In this document: positions 51,497 to 60,734 of the stretch, piece after piece
Layout: each line of letters starts with the position of its first letter
Position numbering within the stretch: position 1 is the first letter of the stretch
Assembly: GCA_045545235.1 (NCBI GenBank)
Contig: JAZQAN010000064.1
Location: forward strand, 62,001-126,000
Reading direction: 5' to 3'
Source of the DNA: CAZNKU01 sp045545235
Lineage (GTDB): Bacteria; Bacillota; Clostridia; Monoglobales; Firm-18
Length of the DNA stretch: 64,000 nt
Program-made: the position numbers and the translations under genes
Notes under the pieces: generated by a model
What the model saw: only the letters and a program-made list of their open reading frames with translations
What the model was told of the DNA's origin: nothing
Database searches by the model: none

Positions 51497-53248
51497 ATGA
51501 CAACGCCAAGAAATGAGTATCCAAGACCACAGCTTGTTCGTGACGAATGGATGAATTTAAACGGACAATGGGAATTTGAAATAGACAATTCAATTTCAGG
51601 AAAAGACAAAGAATTTTACAACAGAAAAAAACTTAATGAAAATATAATTGTACCATTTTGTCCAGAAAGCGAATTATCCGGAATAGGAAATAAAGACTTT
51701 ATGTACTGCGTATGGTACAGAAAAGATATTACAATTCCCGAAAACTGGAAAGGGAAAAATATTATACTTCACTTTGGTGCAGTTGACTACAAAGCAACAT
51801 TATATGTAAATGGTGAAGAGGTAGGTACACACTGCGGCGGATATACTTCCTTTAGTTTTGACATCACCAGGCACCTTAAAGATAAAGATAATTACATAAC
51901 TTTATGCGCAGAAGACAATGTAAAAAGCGACAAACAACCAAGCGGAAAACAAGCTGACAACTACTATTCAAACGGATGCTTTTATACCCGTACAACAGGA
52001 ATTTGGCAAACAGTATGGATGGAATGTGTATCACAAAACTATATACAGAATATAAAAATTGATACAGATATTAACGTGCCAAGTGTCAATATTTCCATTA
52101 AAACTCCATATAACTCTTCTGCCTATACTGTTTCAGCAAAAGCATACTTTGATGGCAAACTAATGGGCGAAAGCGAAACAACAGTTAACTCATGGGGAAC
52201 ATTTATAAATATTATTCTTAACGAAAAACATCTATGGGAAGTTGGATGTGGTAATCTTTACGATGTTGTAATCGAATTAAAAAAAGACGATGTTGTCATT
52301 GATACAGTAAAATCATATTTTGGTCTTAGAAGTGTTGCTCTTCGTGATGGAGCTTTTGTTATAAATGATAAAAAAGTTTTCAGTCGTTTGGTTCTTGACC
52401 AGGGATATTATCCGGATGGTATTTACACTGCACCAAACGATGAAGCATTAAAAAATGATATAATTTACAGTATGAAATTAGGTTTTAATGGTGCAAGACT
52501 TCACGAAAAAGTATTTGAACCTCGCTTCCTCTATTGGGCAGATAAATTAGGCTACATAGTATGGGGAGAATATGGAAACTGGGGATACGATCACACAACA
52601 CCGGAAAATATATATAATTATCTACCGGAATGGATTGAATCTGTTGAAAGAGATTATAATCATCCTTCAATCATAGGTTGGTGCCCATTTAATGAAACAT
52701 GGGATAGAAAAGGTAACCGTCAGTTTAATGAGACAATTGGTCTTGTGTATGATGTTACAAAGAAACTTGATTCTTCAAGACCGGTTATTGATACAAGCGG
52801 TAACTATCATGTAAGAACTGACATTTACGACATACATGACTATGCTCAGGATATGGAAACTTTTGAAAAAATATTTGAAGAATTTGATGATAGAATTATA
52901 AAAGACCAAATATATAGAATTCGTGGCAAGGACCGTCAATACTTCAAAGGCGAACCATTCTTTGTAAGTGAATATGGTGGAATAAAATGGGATGCAACAG
53001 AAGGTAATGACCAAAGAATAAGCTGGGGTTATGGTGATGCTCCTATAACTGAAGAAGAATTTATCGAAAGGTATAACAATCTCACAACTTATCTTCTTAA
53101 TAACAAAAACATACTTGGCTTTTGCTACACTCAACTTTATGATGTAGAACAGGAAAGAAACGGACTTATGACTTATGAAAGAAAATATAAGTTTGATCCG
53201 GAAATATTTTATAAAATAAATACTCAAAAAGCTGCAATTGAAGAATAA
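51497..53248 (+). CDS. Glycoside hydrolase family 2 enzyme
   Basis: A 583-residue GH2 protein without signal peptide. It has the N-terminal jelly-roll domain (LNGQWEFEID, VDYKATLYVNGEEVG), an immunoglobulin-like middle domain and a TIM barrel with the acid/base Glu in CPFNETWD and the nucleophile Glu in FVSEYGG. The substrate could be a beta-galactoside, glucuronide or a related sugar; the short form and DxH-type loops resemble uncharacterised gut members. ATG 51497 has AAGGAG upstream. Divergent to the AraC-AKR-GH105 genes. Confidence 0.88.
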   Translation: MTTPRNEYPRPQLVRDEWMNLNGQWEFEIDNSISGKDKEFYNRKKLNENIIVPFCPESELSGIGNKDFMYCVWYRKDITIPENWKGKNIILHFGAVDYKATLYVNGEEVGTHCGGYTSFSFDITRHLKDKDNYITLCAEDNVKSDKQPSGKQADNYYSNGCFYTRTTGIWQTVWMECVSQNYIQNIKIDTDINVPSVNISIKTPYNSSAYTVSAKAYFDGKLMGESETTVNSWGTFINIILNEKHLWEVGCGNLYDVVIELKKDDVVIDTVKSYFGLRSVALRDGAFVINDKKVFSRLVLDQGYYPDGIYTAPNDEALKNDIIYSMKLGFNGARLHEKVFEPRFLYWADKLGYIVWGEYGNWGYDHTTPENIYNYLPEWIESVERDYNHPSIIGWCPFNETWDRKGNRQFNETIGLVYDVTKKLDSSRPVIDTSGNYHVRTDIYDIHDYAQDMETFEKIFEEFDDRIIKDQIYRIRGKDRQYFKGEPFFVSEYGGIKWDATEGNDQRISWGYGDAPITEEEFIERYNNLTTYLLNNKNILGFCYTQLYDVEQERNGLMTYERKYKFDPEIFYKINTQKAAIEE

Positions 53249-53252
53249 TATA

Positions 53253-53296
53253 AAGTGCTACCTCACTAATCAAAGCGAGGTAGCACTTATTTTATT
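53253..53296 (+). terminator. Terminator after the GH2 gene
   Basis: AAGTGCTACCTC (53253-53264) and GAGGTAGCACTT (53277-53288) form a 12-bp stem followed by ATTTTATT. Confidence 0.88.
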
Positions 53297-53303
53297 GTTA
53301 ACA

Positions 53304-53332
53304 TTGACTTTTTAGCACTCAAGATGTATAAT
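53304..53332 (+). promoter_or_regulatory. Promoter of the zur-znu operon
   Basis: TTGACT (53304-53309), 17 bases, TATAAT (53327-53332), next to a Fur-family operator. Confidence 0.82.
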
Positions 53333-53349
53333 ATGAGAGTAATTCTCAT
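53333..53349. promoter_or_regulatory. Fur/Zur-type operator
   Basis: ATGAGAGTAATTCTCAT is an inverted repeat of the 7-1-7 form TGAGAAT-N-ATTCTCA with one mismatch. It lies directly after the -10 box, covering the expected transcription start, which suits repression by the regulator encoded 17 bases downstream. Confidence 0.75.
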
Positions 53350-53365
53350 TTTAACGAGGTGTTAT

Positions 53366-53761
53366 ATGTATAAGACAAAACAAAAACAAATTTTAATTAG
53401 TTTTTTTGAACAAAATATAGATAAACAATATTCAATAAAAGAAATTACAGATGCTATTTCAAAAAAAAGTATTGGCATAAGCACAGTTTATCGATTAATT
53501 AACAAAATGTCCAAGGACGGACTTATAAGACGTTTCAGAGGAAAAGATGGCAAATCTGTATTATATCAATACATTGGTGAACATAATGAATGCAAGGGCC
53601 ATTTTCATCTTAAATGCAACGAATGCGGAATATTAATTCATTTAAATTGTGACTATATAGATTCTTTTAATAACCACATAAACAAACATCATAAATTTGA
53701 TATTGATATGAGCGAAACAATTCTGTATGGAATTTGTTCAAATTGCAAAAAAGGAGTATAA
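53366..53761 (+). CDS. zur: Fur family regulator, probably zinc-responsive Zur
   Basis: A 131-residue Fur protein: an N-terminal winged helix (residues 1-75, GISTVYRLINKMSKDGLI) and a metal-binding dimer domain with HFHLKCNEC and CSNC supplying structural zinc cysteines. GAGGTG precedes ATG 53366. The operon continues with a zinc-type ABC transporter, so Zur is more likely than Fur or PerR. An operator on its own promoter suggests autoregulation. Confidence 0.87.
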   Translation: MYKTKQKQILISFFEQNIDKQYSIKEITDAISKKSIGISTVYRLINKMSKDGLIRRFRGKDGKSVLYQYIGEHNECKGHFHLKCNECGILIHLNCDYIDSFNNHINKHHKFDIDMSETILYGICSNCKKGV

Positions 53762-53765
53762 CAAT

Positions 53766-54686
53766 ATGATAAAGAAAATCTTGAGAATAATATTTTTGCT
53801 TTTGTTATTTTCTTTAATAGTACTGATAACAATTAAAATAACTAATTCAACAAAAACAACAAACGAAATGAAGGATAAAATACAAATCACATCCACTATA
53901 TTTCCGTATTACAGCATTTCAAATGAAATATGTAATACATCAGCAAAAAATATTATGCTATTAAAACCCGGAATGGAAACTCACACTTTTGAACCAACTA
54001 CTGAAGATATTATATCTATAAAAAATTCTGATATTTTTATATATACCGGAGGAGAATCTGATAAATGGGTAGAAACCATACTTTCATCCATAGATAAAGA
54101 TAAAACAAAAATTATAAAACTAACTGACTATATCAAACCAATAATAGACCATCATAACCAAGTTGCTGACGAACATATATGGACTTCACTAAAAAATACC
54201 CGTAAAATTGTACAAATTGTATCCGATGCAATATGTGAAACAAATCCACAATTATCTACTGAATATAAAAATAATACAAACAAACTTTTAAATAAAATTG
54301 ATAATTTGGACAAACAATTTGAAGAAACCATAAAGGCTTCTGATAAAACTGTAATTTTTGCAGATAGATTTCCCTTTACTTATTTTGCAAAGGATTATAA
54401 TCTTAACTATATTCCTGCTTTTCCAAGTTGTGCCGAGGAATCAGAGCCTACGATACAATCAATAACAAATATTATATCCAAAATAAAAGAAGAAAATATT
54501 AAGATTATTTTTTATATAGAATTTTCAAACCAAAAAATAGCGGATGCAATAGCAAACGAAACAGGAGTATCAAAGCTCCTCTTCCATTCTTGTCATAATG
54601 TTACAAAGGAAGATTTTGATAATGGTGTTTCATATGTTACATTAATGCACCAAAATTTAAATAACCTCAAGGAGGCACTAAAGTAA
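53766..54686 (+). CDS. znuA: Zinc ABC transporter substrate-binding protein (ZnuA-like)
   Basis: A 306-residue cluster A-I binding protein. Conserved points are TSTIFPYYSISNEI, the ligand His in PGMETHTFEPT, the second His in DEHIWTS and the motif ADRFPFTYFAKDYNL, the variant seen in many gut Clostridia where classical ZnuA has HxAxxY. The N-terminus is a hydrophobic helix without a lipobox cysteine, so the protein may be membrane-anchored rather than a lipoprotein. GGAG precedes ATG 53766. Zinc is inferred from the Zur context; manganese is possible. Confidence 0.87.
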   Translation: MIKKILRIIFLLLLFSLIVLITIKITNSTKTTNEMKDKIQITSTIFPYYSISNEICNTSAKNIMLLKPGMETHTFEPTTEDIISIKNSDIFIYTGGESDKWVETILSSIDKDKTKIIKLTDYIKPIIDHHNQVADEHIWTSLKNTRKIVQIVSDAICETNPQLSTEYKNNTNKLLNKIDNLDKQFEETIKASDKTVIFADRFPFTYFAKDYNLNYIPAFPSCAEESEPTIQSITNIISKIKEENIKIIFYIEFSNQKIADAIANETGVSKLLFHSCHNVTKEDFDNGVSYVTLMHQNLNNLKEALK

Positions 54687-55396
54687 TGCCACTTATAAGC
54701 TGTAAAAATGTCAAATTCAAATATGATGACAAAACTATAATAAATAATATTACATTTAATATTAACAAAGGCGATTACATTTGCATTGTCGGTGAAAACG
54801 GTTCAGGAAAAAGCACATTAATAAATTTAATTTCAGGAATGTTAAAACCAACTGAGGGGACTATTGAATTTTCAGACGAGATTACAAAAAAAGAAATAGG
54901 ATACCTTCCACAACAAACAGATATTCAAAAAGATTTTCCTGCTTCAGTATATGAAGTAGTTATATCGGGATGCACTAACAAATTAAAACTTAATCCATTC
55001 TATGGTCGAAACGAAAAACAAATTGCTAATTACAATATGAAATTACTCGAAATAACTGATTTAAAAAGAAAAAGCTTCCACAGTTTATCAGGCGGGCAAA
55101 AACAACGTGTTTTACTTGCACGTGCACTATGCGCAACTGAAAGCACATTATTCCTTGATGAACCGGTCTCGGGACTTGATCCACTTGTAACGGAAGCATT
55201 TTACAAAATTACAAATCATCTTAATAATGACCATAATACCACAATTGTAATGGTATCTCATGACATAGCAAGTGCATTAAAATATTCTTCTCATATTCTT
55301 CATATTGAAGAGGATTCATATTTTTTTGGTGAAACAAACGAATATATCAAAACAGAATCTTATAAAAAGATAAGTGGAGGAATTTTTAATGTTTAA
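54686..55396 (+). CDS. znuC: Zinc ABC transporter ATP-binding protein
   Basis: A 236-residue ABC ATPase with Walker A GENGSGKST (near residue 38), Q loop YLPQQ, signature LSGGQKQRVLLARAL, Walker B LFLDEPVSGLD and the H loop VMVSHD. It starts at TAATG, overlapping the znuA stop, and powers uptake through ZnuB. Confidence 0.94.
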   Translation: MPLISCKNVKFKYDDKTIINNITFNINKGDYICIVGENGSGKSTLINLISGMLKPTEGTIEFSDEITKKEIGYLPQQTDIQKDFPASVYEVVISGCTNKLKLNPFYGRNEKQIANYNMKLLEITDLKRKSFHSLSGGQKQRVLLARALCATESTLFLDEPVSGLDPLVTEAFYKITNHLNNDHNTTIVMVSHDIASALKYSSHILHIEEDSYFFGETNEYIKTESYKKISGGIFNV

Positions 55397-56207
55397 CAAT
55401 ATTATATCAATGTTTTCATTTGATTTTGTACAACGGGCATTTATAGGCGGTTTGCTAATTTCATTATGTTGTGCAATATTGGGTGTTACTCTCGTACTCA
55501 AAAGATTTTCTATGATAGGTGATGGTTTATCACATATTGCATTTGGTGCTATAGCAATTGCTACAGTAATTGGAATATCACCAATGAACCTTACTATTCC
55601 AGTTGTTATTATAGCATCAATATTACTATTAAGATTAAAAAACAACAGTAAAATAAAAGGCGATTCTGCAATCGCTATGATATCAGTTTCTTCATTAGCT
55701 ATTGGTGTTTTGCTTATTTCTAAAACATCAGGAGGAAATACAGATATATATAATTATATGTTTGGCAGCATTCTCGCACTGACTAATAAAGATATATTGT
55801 CAATAATATTATTATCTTCAATAATACTAATCATGTACATTTGTTCATACAATAAAATATTTACTGTAACCTTTGATGAAAAGTTTGCAAAATCAATTGG
55901 AATAAATCCGGAATTTTATAATATTATGATAGCAATACTTTCTGCCTTTACTATTGTCAGCGGAATGAAAATGATGGGTTCTATGCTTATATCAGCTCTT
56001 ATAATATTTCCGGCATTAACCTCAATGAGAATTTTTTCAACATACAATAAAGTTGTTATTTCATCATTAATTATAGCTTTTATTACATTTTGTATCGGAA
56101 TGATAATGTCAATATTTTTAAATCTTCCTACAGGGGCAACAATTGTAACAATTAATATATTTGTTTTTTTATTTTTTTCATTAATAATAAATTTTACAAA
56201 AAATTAA
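55389..56207 (+). CDS. znuB: Zinc ABC transporter permease
   Basis: A 272-residue ABC-3 family permease with about eight membrane segments; DGLSHIAFGAIAIA and MMGSMLISALIIFPA are family signatures. ATG 55389 has GGAGG upstream and overlaps the znuC end. It completes the znuACB transporter. Confidence 0.93.
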   Translation: MFNNIISMFSFDFVQRAFIGGLLISLCCAILGVTLVLKRFSMIGDGLSHIAFGAIAIATVIGISPMNLTIPVVIIASILLLRLKNNSKIKGDSAIAMISVSSLAIGVLLISKTSGGNTDIYNYMFGSILALTNKDILSIILLSSIILIMYICSYNKIFTVTFDEKFAKSIGINPEFYNIMIAILSAFTIVSGMKMMGSMLISALIIFPALTSMRIFSTYNKVVISSLIIAFITFCIGMIMSIFLNLPTGATIVTINIFVFLFFSLIINFTKN

Positions 56208-56265
56208 TTATGTATTCAACTTTTTAATGTATAATTATATATATACTGCATTAAAGGAGGCAAAC

Positions 56266-58800
56266 ATGAGAAAAATACGAATTTTATCACTAATTATGTG
56301 CATTTGCTTTATTTCAACAAACGTTAGTGCATCAGTATTAGGTTCTACATTAATAAATGGATTTACTGTTAACATCGGACATGGTACTACTGCAACACAT
56401 AATACATGGTATAGTGATCAACAGGGAGTTGGTCAACAAACAGAAAACTATGTAATATATAACCCAAATTCAAATGTTGAACCAATAATAACACATGGTG
56501 AATACTTATATGGTGCAACAAAAATTGACAGTGAGGTTTCAAGAATCAGGCAAAACAACATTACTCCTCTCGCAGGTGTGAATGCTGACTTTTTCTCATT
56601 CGAAACCGGTGTCCCAATGAGTAATATTATATCCGAAGGAAAAATTATTACAAAAACAGGCTCACCCCAATATGGTATTGGTATTTTAGAAAATAATAAT
56701 GCATTTATGTCTAAATTTACACTTTATTCGATAATGACAAAAAGTGATGGTACCAAAATGCATATTCATATGATTAATAAGTATCGACAACCTTATGCCG
56801 CATATTTATTAACAAATGATTTTTCAGCAGAAACACGTAATAAAACAAAAGGGTATGATGTCGTATTAGGTTCTGTTTCAGGTGAAATGAAATTGGGCAA
56901 GAGTATAACAGCGACCGTTGAATCTATAAGCGAAAATTCAAAATCAATTAGTATTCCAAAAAATAAAATGATATTAACAGTTGATAGTAAAGCTCCTGCA
57001 GAATACTTAAATCCAATAAAATCACTTAAAGTAGGTGAAAAAATCACAATATCATTTAGTGTGGACGGAGATGAAAGATGGAAAAAAGTAAAGTTAGGTC
57101 TCGGTGCTACAGGAGATGTACTTATAGAAAATAATCAAAAAAAATCAGGATTTACGGCAGGTGCAAATCCAAGAACAGCTATAGGTATCAGAAATGACGG
57201 AAGTATTTTATTATACACTATAGATGGCAGACAAAAAGGATACAGCTATGGAGTACAATTAAAAACTCTTGCAAGCAGGCTCAAGGAGTTGGGGTGTGTT
57301 GATGCAATAAATCTTGATGGTGGTGGTTCAACAAGTTATATTATACAATTTCCCGGTGAAAATATAACAAAACTCATCAACAAACCATCCGATGGTAAGT
57401 TAAGATCAGTATCAAATTTCATATTCTTAAAAAACAATCAAAAACCTACAGGAACTTTAGGAGGTATAACTATATATCCATTAAATGTTGGTATTACAGT
57501 AAACAGCTCTGTAAAATTAACAGCAAAAGGATATGACACAGCTTTTTATCCAATGGAAATACCTAACTTAACTTTTTCTGTTGCTGAGGGTTTTAAAAGT
57601 AGTGTAACCAAAGATGGTATATTTACCGCAAAAGAAAACGGTACAGTAACTGTTTATGCTAAATCAGGTAATGTAGTAGGAAAAATAAACATAATCTGCC
57701 TTCAAACACCTACTAATATGAAGATAACAAAAAAGAGCGGTGAGGATATCACAAGTATTTCTTTGAACTCCGGTGAAAAAATCGATTTATCACTTATAGC
57801 TTACGGTGGATATAATCAACTTATAACAACCAAAGATTCTATAAATTGGTCATGCGATAACAATATTGGAACAATTGATAATAACGGAACATTTAAAGCT
57901 ATAAAATCACTAAAAAAACAAACAGGAAAAATTTACGCAACAGTAGGTCAGAAAAAAACTGAAATTCCCATTACAGTAAACACTTCAGGGTATATATATA
58001 ATGACATTAATATTAGTACAACTAATGAAATTTTATCAGTTAATATAACTCAATATCCAGATGCAATTGTTAATAAAGACGACATAATTATTAAGGTTGA
58101 CGGCAAAAAAATGTATTTTGAGTACTCAAATAATACTGCAAAATCAAATATTCCAGAAAATGCAAACAAAGTAACTGTATATGCTAAAAACAGTCTTGGT
58201 TATACAACCTTTGTAACAAAAACAGTATCGGATGCAAAATATACCAATCCATTTAATGATACAGAAAAATATTCAGCCTGGGCAAAAGATATATTATCTT
58301 ATATGTATAGTATTAAAATAATTAATGGTGAAAAAATCGGAAATAAACTTAATTTTAATCCAAACAAATATATGACTCGTGCTGAATTTGCTGTAATGAT
58401 AACAAATTATTTAGGAATTAATTCAAATAATTACGCAAATGTTAATTTACCATATGCAGATAATAATAAAATTCCAAAGTGGGCTTTAAATAGTTTTAAA
58501 GCACTATATACATTAGGCATTATGAAAGGTAGTTATGAAAATCAAAAGCTCTATGTGTATCCTCTAAATAATATTACAAGAGCAGAAACCGTAACAACAA
58601 TATACAGAACATTACCAGGAGGTTTGAAAAAATCACCAATCAACTATTCTGATAAAAATACAGTTCCTGAATGGTCAAAGGATGCCTTTATGACACTGAT
58701 AAATATTGGCGCTATAAGTGGATATGAAAACGGAACATTACTTCCAAAAAGAAATGTAACAAAAGCAGAAGCTGTAAAAATTTTATATAGTGTTATATAA
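56266..58800 (+). CDS. SLH-anchored phosphodiester glycosidase (NAGPA) domain protein
   Basis: An 844-residue secreted protein: signal peptide (residues 1-23, cut after VSA), a NAGPA-type phosphodiester glycosidase domain (about 60-390, GVNADFFSFETG and the hallmark NLDGGGSTSY), Ig-like Big_2-type regions (about 400-560), a further beta domain and three C-terminal SLH repeats (each with TRAE or TKAE) that bind secondary wall polymers. It probably acts on cell-wall glycan or an exopolysaccharide phosphodiester. AAAGGAGG precedes ATG 56266. Presence of SLH domains implies an S-layer-type or pyruvylated wall polymer. Confidence 0.88.
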   Translation: MRKIRILSLIMCICFISTNVSASVLGSTLINGFTVNIGHGTTATHNTWYSDQQGVGQQTENYVIYNPNSNVEPIITHGEYLYGATKIDSEVSRIRQNNITPLAGVNADFFSFETGVPMSNIISEGKIITKTGSPQYGIGILENNNAFMSKFTLYSIMTKSDGTKMHIHMINKYRQPYAAYLLTNDFSAETRNKTKGYDVVLGSVSGEMKLGKSITATVESISENSKSISIPKNKMILTVDSKAPAEYLNPIKSLKVGEKITISFSVDGDERWKKVKLGLGATGDVLIENNQKKSGFTAGANPRTAIGIRNDGSILLYTIDGRQKGYSYGVQLKTLASRLKELGCVDAINLDGGGSTSYIIQFPGENITKLINKPSDGKLRSVSNFIFLKNNQKPTGTLGGITIYPLNVGITVNSSVKLTAKGYDTAFYPMEIPNLTFSVAEGFKSSVTKDGIFTAKENGTVTVYAKSGNVVGKINIICLQTPTNMKITKKSGEDITSISLNSGEKIDLSLIAYGGYNQLITTKDSINWSCDNNIGTIDNNGTFKAIKSLKKQTGKIYATVGQKKTEIPITVNTSGYIYNDINISTTNEILSVNITQYPDAIVNKDDIIIKVDGKKMYFEYSNNTAKSNIPENANKVTVYAKNSLGYTTFVTKTVSDAKYTNPFNDTEKYSAWAKDILSYMYSIKIINGEKIGNKLNFNPNKYMTRAEFAVMITNYLGINSNNYANVNLPYADNNKIPKWALNSFKALYTLGIMKGSYENQKLYVYPLNNITRAETVTTIYRTLPGGLKKSPINYSDKNTVPEWSKDAFMTLINIGAISGYENGTLLPKRNVTKAEAVKILYSVI

Positions 58801-58801
58801 T

Positions 58802-58842
58802 AAAAAATGGAACTGTTTACAATTAACAGTTCCATTTTTTAT
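58802..58842. terminator. Bidirectional terminator
   Basis: AAAAATGGAACTGTT and AACAGTTCCATTTTT form a 15-bp stem serving the SLH protein (plus) and the transketolase genes (minus). Confidence 0.9.
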
Positions 58843-58844
58843 TA

Positions 58845-59777
58845 TTATCTTAAAATTTCTTTCACTTTTTCAACAATATGTTTATCAGTAAGACCATATA
58901 AATCTAACAATTCATACGGCTTACCTGATTGACCAAAGGTATCATTAACACCCATTCTTGTTAACTTGCAGGGATATTCCTCTGACAAAACTTCTGCAAC
59001 AGCGCTGCCAAGACCACCAATTACAGAATGTTCTTCAACAGTAATGATATGACCTGTTTCCTTCGCTGCTTTTACTATAATATCTTTATCAATAGGCTTA
59101 ATAGTATGGATATTGATAAGTCTTGCGTTAATACCTTGATTTTTAAGCATTTCAACAGCTTTCATGGATTCTGTTGTCATAAGTCCTGTTGCAACAATTG
59201 TAATATCATTACCTTCACTTATAACCTGACCTTTACCTAATTCAAACTTATATGTAGCTTCATCAAAAATCACAGGAACCCCAAGTCGTCCAAGTCTTAT
59301 GTACGCAGGTCCATCATATTCTATAGCCGCTTTTATGGCATATCTTGTCTCAACAGCATCTGCAGGATTAAGAACAATCATATTAGGTAGAGAACGCATA
59401 ACAGCTATATCAACAACTGCCTGGTGTGATGCACCATCTTCACCTACAGTCAAACCTGCGTGGGTTGCGCCAATTTTAACATTAAGTTTAGGATAACAAA
59501 TAGAATTTCTGATTTGTTCAAAAGCACGTCCTGAAGCAAATACGGCAAAAGTAGATGCGAAAACAGTTTTTCCTGTAGTAGCAATACCGGCTGCTGTTGA
59601 CATCATATTTCCTTCTGCAATGCCACAGTTAATAAATTTTTCAGGGAATTTTTTTGCAAATACTCCTGTTTTAGTTGAACCTGAAAGGTCAGCATCCATA
59701 ACAACCAAATCATATGTATCCCCAAATTCAGCTAAAGCTTTACCATAAGCATCTCTTGTAGCAATTATATCAGCCAT
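58845..59777 (-). CDS. Transketolase, C-terminal subunit
   Basis: The 310-residue protein holds the pyrimidine-binding and C-terminal domains of transketolase: VVMDADLSGSTKT, NCGIAEGNMMSTAAGIA with the catalytic Glu, HAGLTVGEDGASHQ and VEEHSVIGGLGSAV. Its partner is the upstream gene; together they form the split transketolase of many anaerobes, in the non-oxidative pentose phosphate pathway. The start ATG overlaps the upstream stop. Confidence 0.93.
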   Translation of the reverse strand: MADIIATRDAYGKALAEFGDTYDLVVMDADLSGSTKTGVFAKKFPEKFINCGIAEGNMMSTAAGIATTGKTVFASTFAVFASGRAFEQIRNSICYPKLNVKIGATHAGLTVGEDGASHQAVVDIAVMRSLPNMIVLNPADAVETRYAIKAAIEYDGPAYIRLGRLGVPVIFDEATYKFELGKGQVISEGNDITIVATGLMTTESMKAVEMLKNQGINARLINIHTIKPIDKDIIVKAAKETGHIITVEEHSVIGGLGSAVAEVLSEEYPCKLTRMGVNDTFGQSGKPYELLDLYGLTDKHIVEKVKEILR

Positions 59778-60616
59778 TACATCTTACCTCCCAATTCAGC
59801 TAATTTTTTATCAAGTTCGGCAATAGCTTGATCACGCTGTTCATCATTAGGCGCAACACCATGCCAACTCGCAAGATTTTCCATAAAAGAAACATCTTTT
59901 CCCTTTGTGCTCTTTGCAACTAATACAGTTGGTTTTCCCTTGCATTCTTTAGCTTTATTAAAGCCATCTCTTAATGAATCGAAATCGTGAGCATCAACTA
60001 AAACAACATTCCAACCAAAAGCAGCAAATTTTTCATCTATAGGAAGTGAGGACATAACATCTTCAATTTTACCGTCAATCTGTAAACCATTCCAGTCTAC
60101 AACAGCACACAGATTATCAAGCTTATAGTGTGCAGCAAACATTGCTGCTTCCCAAACTTGACCTTCTTCTAATTCGCCATCACCTAAAACAGTATACACA
60201 CGGTAATCATCACCATTTAATTTTGCAGCAATAGCCATACCGTTTGCGGCAGAAATACCTTGTCCTAAAGAACCTGTTGACATATCAACTCCAGGTGTAT
60301 CTTTAAGGCTTGGATGCCCCTGGAGATAACTTCCGGTGTGTCTGAATGTAGTTATATCATTAACAGGAAAAAAACCTTTTTCAGCCAAAGCACCATATAA
60401 TGCAGGTGAACAATGACCTTTTGAAAGTACAAATCTATCCCTCTTATCCCAATTCGGATTTTTAGGATCTACATTCATTTGTTCAAAATACAATTCTGTA
60501 ATAATATCCGTCATAGATAGCGAACCACCAGGGTGCCCTGCTTTTGCAGAATGTACTGCATTTATAATGTGGTGTCTGATTTTACATGCAATAATTTCTA
60601 AATCTCTGTTGTTCAT
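59777..60616 (-). CDS. Transketolase, N-terminal subunit
   Basis: The 279-residue thiamine-diphosphate-binding half: AKAGHPGGSLS, RFVLSKGHCSPALY, MSTGSLGQGISAANGMA and the ThDP motif LGDGELEEGQVWEAA. Its ribosome binding site is unusually far from ATG 60616, with a small hairpin in between. A consensus promoter lies upstream. Confidence 0.93.
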   Translation of the reverse strand: MNNRDLEIIACKIRHHIINAVHSAKAGHPGGSLSMTDIITELYFEQMNVDPKNPNWDKRDRFVLSKGHCSPALYGALAEKGFFPVNDITTFRHTGSYLQGHPSLKDTPGVDMSTGSLGQGISAANGMAIAAKLNGDDYRVYTVLGDGELEEGQVWEAAMFAAHYKLDNLCAVVDWNGLQIDGKIEDVMSSLPIDEKFAAFGWNVVLVDAHDFDSLRDGFNKAKECKGKPTVLVAKSTKGKDVSFMENLASWHGVAPNDEQRDQAIAELDKKLAELGGKM

Positions 60617-60623
60617 AATTCTC

Positions 60624-60646
60624 GCAATATAAAATTGCTGCCCTCC
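60624..60646 (-). promoter_or_regulatory. Ribosome binding site with an intervening hairpin
   Basis: On the minus strand GGAGGG (60646-60641) lies 24 bases before ATG 60616. A GCAAT/ATTGC hairpin (60638-60624) occupies 15 of those bases; if folded, the effective spacing becomes about 9. Confidence 0.5.
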
Positions 60647-60668
60647 TCTTTCTTTAATTATATATCAC

Positions 60669-60697
60669 ATTATATCATATATTTTTCTCTATTTCAA
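60669..60697 (-). promoter_or_regulatory. Promoter of the transketolase operon
   Basis: On the minus strand TTGAAA (60697-60692), 17 bases, TATAAT (60674-60669). Confidence 0.75.
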
Positions 60698-60734
60698 TAC
60701 AAGTAGCACATTTTGACAGATTATCTGGAAAAAT

